NCBI GenBank assembly: GCA_031266075.1
Contig: JAISBS010000034.1
Coordinates: 1 to 47,006, forward strand
Length of the DNA stretch: 47,006 nt
DNA from: Treponema sp.
GTDB taxonomy: Bacteria > Spirochaetota > Spirochaetia > Treponematales > Breznakiellaceae
Direction of reading: 5' to 3'
Under the pieces are notes generated by a model that was not told the origin of the DNA, made no database searches, and was given only the letters and a program-made list of their open reading frames with translations. This document shows positions 8,046 to 15,651 of the stretch, one piece after another (the stretch's first letter is position 1; each line of letters starts with the position of its first letter). The translations under genes were made by a program, and so were the position numbers.

Positions 8046-8394
8046 TCAGGATAAATTCAAGGCCATGGTTCTGGAAAGCGTACAGAGCCTTGTAGATGCC
8101 AATGTCATCATCGGACAATCCATCACTGCCGGGAACATCACCATCATACCGGTATTCAAGGCCTCCATCGGGATCATCGCCGGGGGCGGCGCTCCCGCCG
8201 AATCCACGCCGGGAGGCGGCGGGGCCGGGGTTTCGGTTGCGCCGGTTACCTTTATCGTCATCGAGAAGGACACGGTGAAGATTCTTTCGGCGGGGGACAC
8301 CTCCACTATTGAACGGCTGGTGGACGCGGCCCCGGCGGTCATCGACAAACTGGCAGATCTGCTGACAGACAAAAAAACGGAAACAAAGGACTGA
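8038..8394 (+). CDS. ytfJ: GerW family protein (YtfJ)
   Basis: A 118-residue protein recognisable by VDANVIIGQSITAGNITIIP, the glycine-rich middle (about residues 50-65) and the VAPVTFIVI motif, all typical of YtfJ/GerW. In Bacillus the family is known from spore-coat and germination work, but homologues occur widely in non-sporulating bacteria. Nothing else here suggests sporulation, so a general envelope role with the DUF2953 partner is more likely. AAGGAG lies about nine bases before the ATG. The usual family length is about 130-150 residues, so this copy is slightly short. Confidence 0.85.
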   Translation: MFDQDKFKAMVLESVQSLVDANVIIGQSITAGNITIIPVFKASIGIIAGGGAPAESTPGGGGAGVSVAPVTFIVIEKDTVKILSAGDTSTIERLVDAAPAVIDKLADLLTDKKTETKD

Positions 8395-8426
8395 GTTCTT
8401 TGGCGGTTCCGGGAGACCCGCTGTTT

Positions 8427-9122
8427 TTACCTCACCGTGATCCGCAGCCCCAGCCCGAAACGCCAGCCTTCGACAGGGGGCAGATCCTCACCGCTCCAGA
8501 TTTTGTAAAGGGGGAACCAGGTTCTGAAATCCAGCCCCATGAGAAATTTTTCGTTCATCCGGTAATCAAAACCCATTCCGAGGACCGGAAGGAACCAGCG
8601 GCCCCGGCTCCACAGGTATTCCCGAATCGCGCCGGTCTGAATCCGCGCGTCCGTTTCCGGCAGGCCGCTCAGATCGTCGGGGTGGCTGGCCGCCAGGGTG
8701 ATGATCCGCAGATCTATTGCCGGGCCGCCGTAGCCCCGGAAAATAAACTTCTCCCCCAGGGGAAAGCCGGCCACTGCCTGGATTCCGGTAAGAAAGCCAA
8801 ACACCCAGGCGGAACGGTGTTCTATTTCCGCGGGCAACGCCCGGTTCCACTCAAAGTCATAGGCATACTGGGTCAGATACATATCCAGAGACAGCTCCGC
8901 GGAGAGGGGGCCCCAGATGGCATAGCTGAGCGCCGCGCCCGGCGCGGGCAGAACCGGCATGGGCCCCCCCCGGTTGCCGTTGTCTTCGGGGAACAGCAGC
9001 ATCGTCCCCCCAAAAGACCAGGAAAGACGCTCCAAAAAACTCTCCGCTTTCAACAGGGGGACGCAGAAAAAAAACACCAGCCCCGCACATATCAGGGCGC
9101 GGGACAAGTCCGGCTTTTTCAT
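8427..9122 (-). CDS. predicted outer-membrane beta-barrel protein
   Basis: A 231-residue protein with a clear signal peptide (basic start MKKPDLSR, hydrophobic core, likely cleavage after LLKAES). The rest alternates polar and aromatic residues in strands broken by Gly/Pro/Asn turns, as in small outer-membrane barrels; examples are MGLDFRTWFPLYKIW and WRFGLGLRITVR at the very end. No catalytic motif is visible and I do not recognise the family. It stands alone, convergent with ytfJ and divergent from the fatty-acid operon, with its start only about 150 nt from fabH. Confidence 0.65.
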   Translation of the reverse strand: MKKPDLSRALICAGLVFFFCVPLLKAESFLERLSWSFGGTMLLFPEDNGNRGGPMPVLPAPGAALSYAIWGPLSAELSLDMYLTQYAYDFEWNRALPAEIEHRSAWVFGFLTGIQAVAGFPLGEKFIFRGYGGPAIDLRIITLAASHPDDLSGLPETDARIQTGAIREYLWSRGRWFLPVLGMGFDYRMNEKFLMGLDFRTWFPLYKIWSGEDLPPVEGWRFGLGLRITVR

Positions 9123-9204
9123 ACCTTCAATATATCATAATCCGGCAGGGCAATCCACCGGCGGCCCTGCAACCTTCCGGCCTCCGGGGGGGTCAAAAGT
9201 CATC

Positions 9205-9232
9205 TTGACAATTTCGAGAAATTTGTTATGAT
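9205..9232 (+). promoter_or_regulatory. strong sigma70 promoter of the fatty-acid operon
   Basis: A perfect -35 TTGACA (9205-9210) and a good -10 TATGAT (9227-9232) are separated by 16 nt. Predicted transcription start is about 9239-9240. The spacer contains ATTTCGAGAAAT (9211-9222), itself a short inverted repeat. An 11-bp inverted repeat starts exactly at the predicted start site (separate entry). Confidence 0.7.
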
Positions 9233-9239
9233 AAGGAGT

Positions 9240-9264
9240 ATGACAAAAAACGATTTTTTGTCAT
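9240..9264 (+). promoter_or_regulatory. 11-bp inverted repeat at the fabH transcription start (operator or leader hairpin)
   Basis: ATGACAAAAAA (9240-9250) and TTTTTTGTCAT (9254-9264) are perfect inverse complements around a CGA loop. The repeat lies between the -10 box and the fabH start codon (9274). It could bind a repressor of fatty-acid synthesis (a FapR/FabT-like role) or fold in the 5' mRNA. fabH has no ribosome-binding site directly upstream; the only AAGGAG (9233-9238) lies just before the hairpin. Confidence 0.6.
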
Positions 9265-9273
9265 GAAAAAACT

Positions 9274-10326
9274 ATGGGTATTGAAATCAAGGCCACCGGA
9301 AGGGCTATTCCCGCCCGGCGGGTTACCAACGACGACCTCGCCAAACGGATCGACACCAGCGATGAATGGGTCCGGTCCCACACGGGGATCGGGGCCCGGC
9401 ATATCGCCGGCGAAGACATTGCCTGCAGCGATCTTGCCCTGCAGGCGGCAAAAAACGCGCTGGCCCAGGCCGCGGGTTTTGAGAACCCGGTGGATTCAGG
9501 GAACGAGGAACGGGAAAGGGCCATAGCGGAGGCGGCCCTGGGTCTTGATCTGATCGTCCTGGCCACCGCCACGGCAGACTATTACGGCTGCCCCCCCACG
9601 GCCTGCATCGTGCAGGACAAACTGGGGGCGAAAAACGCCGGAGCCATGGATGTCAGCGCCTGCTGTACCGGTTTTATCTACGGTCTGGAGACCGCCGCGG
9701 GACTTCTTTCTATTAATAAGGAGCGGAAACGGGCGCTGGTCATCGGCGCGGAGGTTTTGAGCCGGATCACCGACTGGGAAGACCGGAATTGCGTCCTTTT
9801 CGGGGACGGCGCGGGCGCGGTATTGATCGAAAAAACCTCAACCCCGGCGGAAGGGCCGGAGCGGCGGGGCCTTTTGCGGACTATCCTCCGGGCCGACGGC
9901 TCGGGAACCGAATCTCTGATCTTCCGCCGGGGGGGGAGCCGGTACCCCTTCAGAACCGGAGAGACTGTGGAAAAAGCCACCCATATTGAAATGAACGGTC
10001 AGGCGGTATACAACTTTGCCGTCAGGGCGGTTACCGAAACCATCAGCGGCCTGCTGGAGATGGAAGGGATCACCCTGGGGGACCTTGCCCGGATCATCCC
10101 CCACCAAGCCAACGCCCGGATCGTGCAGGCCGCGGGAAAGCGGCTGGGCATACCGGAAGAAACGTTCTTTCTCAATATCGAAGAATACGCCAACACCTCC
10201 GCGGCCTCGATCCCCATCGCGCTGGACGAGATGAACCGGAGCGGCCAGTTAAAACGGGGCGACCTGATTTTGACCGTCGGCTTTGGCGGCGGGCTTACCT
10301 ATGGGGGCAACCTCATCATTTGGTAA
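9274..10326 (+). CDS. fabH: beta-ketoacyl-ACP synthase III
   Basis: Starts fatty-acid synthesis by condensing acyl-CoA with malonyl-ACP. The 350 residues contain the thiolase-fold catalytic triad Cys131 (VSACCTGF), His277 (IIPHQANARI) and Asn307 (EYANTSAAS), and the C-terminal VGFGGGLTYG. It is about 30 residues longer than the E. coli enzyme because of a charged insertion near residues 70-89. First gene of a ten-gene fatty-acid operon. No Shine-Dalgarno sequence lies immediately upstream of the ATG; the chosen start matches the usual N-terminus (GIEIKATGRAIP), and an ATG at 9263 is out of frame. Confidence 0.95.
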   Translation: MGIEIKATGRAIPARRVTNDDLAKRIDTSDEWVRSHTGIGARHIAGEDIACSDLALQAAKNALAQAAGFENPVDSGNEERERAIAEAALGLDLIVLATATADYYGCPPTACIVQDKLGAKNAGAMDVSACCTGFIYGLETAAGLLSINKERKRALVIGAEVLSRITDWEDRNCVLFGDGAGAVLIEKTSTPAEGPERRGLLRTILRADGSGTESLIFRRGGSRYPFRTGETVEKATHIEMNGQAVYNFAVRAVTETISGLLEMEGITLGDLARIIPHQANARIVQAAGKRLGIPEETFFLNIEEYANTSAASIPIALDEMNRSGQLKRGDLILTVGFGGGLTYGGNLIIW

Positions 10327-10340
10327 TGGAAAAGGGCGGC

Positions 10341-11339
10341 ATGGAAATAATAAATATAAAAAACTTTTTTTTGTTTCCCGGTCAGGGAGCCCAGTATCCG
10401 GGGATGTCGCTGGATTTTCTGGTCTCCGGTTCTCCGGGGGTAAAAAAAATTTTTGATCTTGCGTCGGATATTACCGGCCATAATATGGAAGCGCTGCTCC
10501 GGGATACGGATGCGGAAACCCTAAAGCGGACTGATGTGTCCCAGCCCGCCCTCACGCTGGCCAATCTTGCCGCCGCCGTGTACCTGGCGGATCAGGGCCT
10601 CGCTCCCGCAGGGGCCGCGGGTTTCAGTCTGGGAGAATACGCGGCCCTGGCGGCGGCGGGGGTCATCAGCGGCGAAGACTGCTTCCGGCTGGTGAAGGCC
10701 CGGGGCGAAGCTATGCAGGCCGCGGCGGAACGGATCGCCGCTGAGACTGCCGGTGAAGCCGCGGGTATGGCCGCGGTAATTGGCCTTGCGCCGGAACAGG
10801 CGGAGGCCCTGATCGCCGAATGGACCGCCGGGGGCCTTGGAGGTCTGTACCCGGCGAACATCAATTCCCCCCGGCAGCTTGTGGTCAGCGGCACAGCCCC
10901 GGCGCTGGCGGAAGCGGAGGCCCGGTTTAAAGACGCGGGGGCCCGGCGCTTTATCCGGCTTCAGGTAGCGGGGCCTTTTCACTCGCCCCTGATAGCCGGC
11001 GCCGCGGAACAGTTCCGCCCGGTTCTGGAAGCGGTTCCCTTCTCCGATCCGGCGATCCCCTTTTATTCCAACGTAACGGGAAAGCGGGTACATTCCGGGG
11101 GGGAAGCAAAAACGCTGGCCCTCCGGCAGATCACCGAACCGGTCCGCTGGATCAACGAGGAGCGGGCCATTGACACGGCGGGCGGTATTGGGGCCCTTTT
11201 GGAATGCGGCCCCGGTAAAGTGCTGCAGGGCCTCTGGAAAGATTCGGGAAGCGCTATTCCCTGTTACGCCGCGGGCACGGTGGAAGACGTACAAATACTA
11301 TTTAAATCCAGGGCTGCGGTTCCAAAAACCGAAGTTTGA
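10341..11339 (+). CDS. fabD: malonyl-CoA:ACP transacylase
   Basis: Loads malonyl groups onto acyl carrier protein. With the start at 10341 it has 332 residues. It carries the acyl-transferase signature FPGQGAQ near residue 13, nucleophile Ser96 in GFSLGEYAA and His214 in AGPFHSPL. An in-frame ATG at 10326 overlaps the fabH stop (TAATG), and a TTG lies at 10320. The later ATG is preferred because it follows AAAGGG and leaves the usual short N-terminus before FPGQG. It is probably translationally linked to fabH. Confidence 0.94.
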   Translation: MEIINIKNFFLFPGQGAQYPGMSLDFLVSGSPGVKKIFDLASDITGHNMEALLRDTDAETLKRTDVSQPALTLANLAAAVYLADQGLAPAGAAGFSLGEYAALAAAGVISGEDCFRLVKARGEAMQAAAERIAAETAGEAAGMAAVIGLAPEQAEALIAEWTAGGLGGLYPANINSPRQLVVSGTAPALAEAEARFKDAGARRFIRLQVAGPFHSPLIAGAAEQFRPVLEAVPFSDPAIPFYSNVTGKRVHSGGEAKTLALRQITEPVRWINEERAIDTAGGIGALLECGPGKVLQGLWKDSGSAIPCYAAGTVEDVQILFKSRAAVPKTEV

Positions 11340-11364
11340 AACAGCCTTGTATGAAGGGGTAAAT

Positions 11365-12099
11365 ATGATTCTGGATGGGAAAAAAGCGTTGGTCACCGGA
11401 GCTTCCCGGGGCATAGGCCGGGCCGTTACGGAACGGTTCCTCGCCGAAGGGGCGGAGGTCTGGGGACTGGGCACCAAAGAACCGGCGGATCTGGCGGAAC
11501 GGATCGCCGGCGCCGGGGGGAAGCTCCACTGGATAAACGCGGACCTCGGCAAGATCGCCGAAGTGGAAACGATCATCGAAGGGGCCCTGAAAGAATCGGG
11601 GGGCTTTGACATTCTGGTCAACAACGCCGGGATCACCAGGGACAACCTTGCCTTCAGGATGAGCCTTGAGGACTGGCAGCAGGTACTGGACGTGAACCTC
11701 AGCGCGGCTTTCCTGATTGCCCGGACCGTGGGGCGGGACATGATCCGCAAGCGGCAGGGCTCTATCATCAATATGTCCAGCGTTGTGGGCCTCCACGGAA
11801 ACGGCGGGCAGGTGAATTATTCCGCCAGCAAGGCGGGACTCATCGGCCTGACCAAAAGCCTGGCCCGGGAAACCGCCGGACGCGGCGTCCGGGTCAACGC
11901 CATCGCGCCGGGCTTTATCAATTCCGACATGACCAACGCCATGCCGGAAGCGGCAAAGGAAAAAATGCTGGACCTTATCCCCCTCAAACGGATGGGGAAC
12001 CCGGAAGACATCGCGGAGGCGGCGCTCTTCCTCGCCTCCGGCGCTTCATCGTACATCACCGGACAGGCGCTGGCCGTAGACGGTGGTATGTTTATTTAA
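11365..12099 (+). CDS. fabG: 3-oxoacyl-ACP reductase
   Basis: Reduces 3-oxoacyl-ACP with NADPH. The 244-residue short-chain dehydrogenase has the nucleotide motif TGASRGIG, NNAG, catalytic Ser139 and Tyr152-x3-Lys156 (NYSASKAG), and the C-terminal VDGGMFI. The frame is open upstream, but the ATG at 11365 follows GAAGGGG at good spacing and gives the standard N-terminus MILDGKKALVTG, so it is the start. It lies 25 nt after fabD. Confidence 0.95.
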   Translation: MILDGKKALVTGASRGIGRAVTERFLAEGAEVWGLGTKEPADLAERIAGAGGKLHWINADLGKIAEVETIIEGALKESGGFDILVNNAGITRDNLAFRMSLEDWQQVLDVNLSAAFLIARTVGRDMIRKRQGSIINMSSVVGLHGNGGQVNYSASKAGLIGLTKSLARETAGRGVRVNAIAPGFINSDMTNAMPEAAKEKMLDLIPLKRMGNPEDIAEAALFLASGASSYITGQALAVDGGMFI

Positions 12100-12117
12100 C
12101 GCAGGAGTTTTGGCAGA

Positions 12118-13386
12118 ATGAAAACAAAGGTTGTGGTTACGGGGATGGGCCTTGTCTCTCCACTGGGAAATTCGGTAAGCGAATATGCGGAAAACCTCAA
12201 GGCGGGGAAAAGCGGAGTGGGAAAGATCACCGCCTTTGACACGACGGACTTTGACGTTACCATTGCCGCGGAGGTCAGGGATTTTGATCCCTCCCGGTGG
12301 ATCGACAAAAAAGACGCCCGCAAAATGGCGCGGTTCACCCAGTTCGCCGCCGCCGCCGCCGCGCAGGCGCTGGAAGACGCGGGGCTTTTGGGGGCCGCCG
12401 ATGAAGATGGCCGCCGCCGGATAAACTGCGATCCCGAAAAAACCGGCATCGTTTTTGGAAACGGTATCGGCGGCTTTGAAATAGTTAGCGAATCCTTCAA
12501 AAAACTTTTTGACGCAGGCCCCCGGCGGATGCTGCCCCTGACCATTCCGCTGATGATCCCCAACGAGGCCGCGGCAAATGTGGCCATGATCTTCGGCCTG
12601 CAGGGGCCCGCCTATACGCAGGTAACGGCCTGCACCTCGGGAACCGACGCGCTGGGACAGGCCCTGGACCTTATCCGCTCGGGCCGCTGCGATGCGGCGG
12701 TGGCTGGGGGAACCGAAGCCTGCATTGTTCCCTTCGGTGTGGGCGGTTTCCAAATGCTCAAGGCACTTTCCACCAAACGCTGCGACGCCCCCGAAACCGC
12801 GTCCCGGCCTTTTGACGCGGATCGGGACGGTTTTGTTCTGGGTGAAGGCGCGGGGGTCCTGGTTCTCGAAACCGAGGAACGCGCGAAAAAACGGGGGGCA
12901 AAAATTCTGGCGGAGTTCGCCGGGTACGGCGTTACCTGCGATGCGTACCACATTACTTCCCCGGAACCCTCGGGCGAAAGCGGCGGCAGGGCCATCAAAA
13001 ACGCCCTGGCCGATGCGGGCCTGAAACCCGAAGACATTCAGTATTACAACGCCCACGGAACTTCCACGGAGATAAACGATCCTACGGAAACCAGAATGAT
13101 CAAAAGCGCCTTTGGAGATCACGCCGGAAAGCTGAAGGTCTCCAGCACCAAAAGCATGACGGGCCACTGCATCGCCGGTTCCGGGGGCCTTGAGGCCATC
13201 GCCTGTATTCTGGCAATCCGGGAGGGCTTCTTCCCGCCCACGATCAATCTGGAAAACCCCGACCCGGCCTGCGATCTGGATTACGTGCCCAACAAGGCCC
13301 AGTACGGCAAAATCAACGCCGCCGCTTCCGGGTCTTTGGGTTTTGGCGGCCACAACGGCGTTGTGGTTTTCAAAAAATATTCATAG
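12118..13386 (+). CDS. fabF: beta-ketoacyl-ACP synthase II
   Basis: Elongating condensing enzyme. The 422 residues carry the Cys-His-His triad: Cys172 in TACTSGTDA, His313 in NAHGTST and His350 in SMTGHCIAGSGG. The start KVVVTGMGLVSPLGN and end SLGFGGHNGVVVF are typical. It is the only elongating ketoacyl synthase in the operon; no fabB is seen. AGGAG lies 10 nt before the ATG. Confidence 0.95.
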   Translation: MKTKVVVTGMGLVSPLGNSVSEYAENLKAGKSGVGKITAFDTTDFDVTIAAEVRDFDPSRWIDKKDARKMARFTQFAAAAAAQALEDAGLLGAADEDGRRRINCDPEKTGIVFGNGIGGFEIVSESFKKLFDAGPRRMLPLTIPLMIPNEAAANVAMIFGLQGPAYTQVTACTSGTDALGQALDLIRSGRCDAAVAGGTEACIVPFGVGGFQMLKALSTKRCDAPETASRPFDADRDGFVLGEGAGVLVLETEERAKKRGAKILAEFAGYGVTCDAYHITSPEPSGESGGRAIKNALADAGLKPEDIQYYNAHGTSTEINDPTETRMIKSAFGDHAGKLKVSSTKSMTGHCIAGSGGLEAIACILAIREGFFPPTINLENPDPACDLDYVPNKAQYGKINAAASGSLGFGGHNGVVVFKKYS

Positions 13387-13398
13387 AAGGAAAACGCC

Positions 13399-13830
13399 AT
13401 GAGCAATGAAATTGAAACCCTGCTGCCCCACCGCGCCCCGTTTCTTTTTGTGGATGAAATCCTTTCGGCGGATCAGGAAACAATTACCGCCCGCCATATT
13501 TTCGGCGAAGGGGAATTTTTCTTCCAGGGCCACTTTCCCCAATATCCGGTGGTGCCGGGAGTGATCCTCGTGGAAACCATGGCCCAGTCAGGCGGCGCGG
13601 GGCTCCGCAAACTCGGGATTCTGGGAGACGGGGCCCTGTTTTTCCTTGCCACGGTGGACAAGGTAAAATTCCGCCGCCAGGTCCGCCCCGGCGAAGAAGT
13701 CCGGTCGGAAATAAAAAACCTCCGGGTCTCGGCGCGGATGATCAAACAGTCGGGCCGGGCCTTTGTCGGAGAAGAACTTGCCGCCGAAGCCGAATGGATG
13801 TGCCTTGTATCCAGCGAAAGTGATACATAG
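13399..13830 (+). CDS. fabZ: 3-hydroxyacyl-ACP dehydratase
   Basis: Hot-dog fold dehydratase of 143 residues forming trans-2-enoyl-ACP. It carries the family signature LLPHRAPFLFVDE, active-site His45 in QGHFPQYPVVPG and Glu59 in ILVETMAQ. The lack of fabA, together with FabV, points to a saturated-chain pathway with unsaturation made elsewhere, if at all. Confidence 0.95.
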   Translation: MSNEIETLLPHRAPFLFVDEILSADQETITARHIFGEGEFFFQGHFPQYPVVPGVILVETMAQSGGAGLRKLGILGDGALFFLATVDKVKFRRQVRPGEEVRSEIKNLRVSARMIKQSGRAFVGEELAAEAEWMCLVSSESDT

Positions 13831-13842
13831 ACGGGTTTCGTT

Positions 13843-13880
13843 TTGCGCGGACGCCTTTCAATTTCTATACTTTAAAGGAG
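13843..13880 (+). promoter_or_regulatory. possible internal promoter and ribosome-binding site before fabV
   Basis: TTGCGC (13843-13848) and TATACT (13866-13871) are 17 nt apart. A strong AAGGAG (13875-13880) follows, six bases before the fabV ATG. The 56-nt gap after fabZ is among the longest in the operon. If used, the leader would be only about 10 nt, which makes the promoter uncertain; the ribosome-binding site is clear. Confidence 0.3.
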
Positions 13881-13886
13881 ATACCA

Positions 13887-15137
13887 ATGATCATAAAACC
13901 CATGGTTCGCAATAATATCTGCATCAACAGCCACCCCGCAGGCTGCGCCGCGGTGGTGCGGCGGCAGATTCAATATGCGCGGGATACGCTGGCGGACGGC
14001 AAGGACCCTGCCGCGGCCCGGTCCGCCGCGCCGCCGGGAAGCCCCGCTCTGGTTCTGGTTATCGGCTGTTCCACGGGCTACGGCCTTGCCAGCCGGATCG
14101 CCGCGGCCTTTGGTTACGGCGCCGCCACGGTGGGGGTCTCCTTCGAGAAACCCGCCAGTGAATCCAAGCCCGGCACCCCCGGCTGGTACAACAACCTTGC
14201 CTTTGAAGCCGAGGCGGCCAAGGCGGGCCTGGCCGTCAAAACGCTGGACGGCGACGCTTTCTCCGGCGCCATGAAAGCCGAAACGGTGAAGGCCGTAAAG
14301 GAACTGGCCGCCGCCGCGGGAATCCCCGCAAAAATAGACCTCGTGATCTACTCGCTGGCCTCTCCGGTGCGGACGGATCCCAAAACCGGGGTAATGTATA
14401 AGTCGGTGATCAAGCCCATCGGGAAGAGCTATTCGGGAAAAACCATCGACATGATGACGGGAAAATTTACCACCGCCGGCGCGGAGCCCGCCACGGAAGA
14501 GGAGATTCAAAACACCATCAAGGTCATGGGGGGCGAAGACTGGGAACTTTGGATCGACGCGCTGAAAGAAGCGGACGTCCTTTCCTCCGCGGCCCGGACT
14601 GTGGCTTACACCTATATCGGCCCGGAACTGTCCTGGGCGATTTACAAAAACGGAACCATAGGCCGGGCCAAGGAAGACCTTGAACGGGCGGCCCGGACGA
14701 TCAACGAAAAACACGGCGGCTCCGGCCTTCATGCCTGGATCTCGGTGAACAAGGCGGTGGTTACCCGGGCCAGCGCGGTGATCCCCATCATCCCCTTTTA
14801 CGTCTCCTGCCTGTTCAAAGTGATGAAAGAACTGGGGCTCCACGAGGGCTGTATTGAACAGATCGTCCGGCTCTACCGGGACCGGCTCTACCGACCCCAG
14901 GGGACAAGCGGCGCCTCCGGGGTTCCGGTGGACAGTGAAGGCCGCATCCGCATCGACGATCTGGAAATGCGGGAGGATGTGCAGCAGGTGGTACTGGCCC
15001 GGATGGATTCGGCCACCGAAGAAACGATTTTCTCCGCAACCGATGTGGCGGGCTTCAAACATGATTTTCTGGAGGCCCACGGCTTTGACGTAAGCGGCGT
15101 TAATTATGACGCCGATGTAGACCCCGCCGTCATATAG
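13887..15137 (+). CDS. fabV: FabV-type trans-2-enoyl-ACP/CoA reductase
   Basis: Performs the last reduction of each elongation cycle, using NADH. The 416 residues start MIIKPMVRNNIC, characteristic of FabV/TER. They show the cofactor-binding region GCSTGYGLASRI near residue 55 and the FabV-specific Tyr253-x8-Lys262 motif (YKNGTIGRAK), which separates it from FabI (Tyr-x6-Lys). The Treponema denticola homologue (TER) is a well-studied enzyme acting on crotonyl-CoA. Position inside the fab operon argues that here it serves fatty-acid synthesis. FabV enzymes are commonly insensitive to triclosan. Confidence 0.93.
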   Translation: MIIKPMVRNNICINSHPAGCAAVVRRQIQYARDTLADGKDPAAARSAAPPGSPALVLVIGCSTGYGLASRIAAAFGYGAATVGVSFEKPASESKPGTPGWYNNLAFEAEAAKAGLAVKTLDGDAFSGAMKAETVKAVKELAAAAGIPAKIDLVIYSLASPVRTDPKTGVMYKSVIKPIGKSYSGKTIDMMTGKFTTAGAEPATEEEIQNTIKVMGGEDWELWIDALKEADVLSSAARTVAYTYIGPELSWAIYKNGTIGRAKEDLERAARTINEKHGGSGLHAWISVNKAVVTRASAVIPIIPFYVSCLFKVMKELGLHEGCIEQIVRLYRDRLYRPQGTSGASGVPVDSEGRIRIDDLEMREDVQQVVLARMDSATEETIFSATDVAGFKHDFLEAHGFDVSGVNYDADVDPAVI

Positions 15138-15171
15138 ACCCGGCGGAAAACCGAACGAAAAAAGGCGCGCC

Positions 15172-15642
15172 ATGAATGATAAAATGTTATTAACGCTGCT
15201 GGAAAAGTTTAACGCCGCTTCCATTGCGGAACTGGATTTTAATGACGGAACGGCCCATCTGGTGCTGCGAAAGGCCGAAGTTTTTTCCCCTGGTTCAGGC
15301 GGCGCCGCACCCGCCGTTCCCTTCCCCGCCGCCGCGGCCTTCGAGGTTCCGGTACATCTGGGGCTTCCGGGAAACGCCGTGGCCGGGGGGAGCGCCGCCG
15401 GATCGGAAGCCATCACCAGCCCCATTGTCGCTACTTTTTACACCGCCCCCGGCCCGGACACGCCGCCTTTTGTGCGGCCCGGCTCCAAAGTAAAAGCCGG
15501 AGACAGCCTCTGCATCCTTGAGGCCATGAAAATGATGAACCATCTGGAAGCGGAATTTGACTGCGAAATCCTGACGGTAAAAGCTTCAAGCGGGGATCTG
15601 GTTGAATACGGCCAGACGCTTTTTGAAGTAAAACGGCTGTAG
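15172..15642 (+). CDS. accB: biotin carboxyl carrier protein of acetyl-CoA carboxylase
   Basis: A 156-residue carrier with an N-terminal helical region, an Ala/Pro/Gly-rich linker (about residues 42-80) and a C-terminal biotinyl domain with Lys120 in EAMKMMN as the biotin attachment site. PIVATFYTAPGPD is also typical of AccB. It is followed by accC after 9 nt. All four acetyl-CoA carboxylase subunits lie together here in the order B-C-D-A. Confidence 0.95.
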   Translation: MNDKMLLTLLEKFNAASIAELDFNDGTAHLVLRKAEVFSPGSGGAAPAVPFPAAAAFEVPVHLGLPGNAVAGGSAAGSEAITSPIVATFYTAPGPDTPPFVRPGSKVKAGDSLCILEAMKMMNHLEAEFDCEILTVKASSGDLVEYGQTLFEVKRL

Positions 15643-15651
15643 GATTTTTTG

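Noticed and set aside
12046-13353. 435-residue minus-strand frame opposite fabF
   Set aside because: Antisense shadow of fabF, which carries the full Cys-His-His triad.
13872-15425. 517-residue minus-strand frame opposite fabV and accB
   Set aside because: Antisense shadow in a GC-rich region; fabV and accB on the plus strand have intact catalytic motifs.
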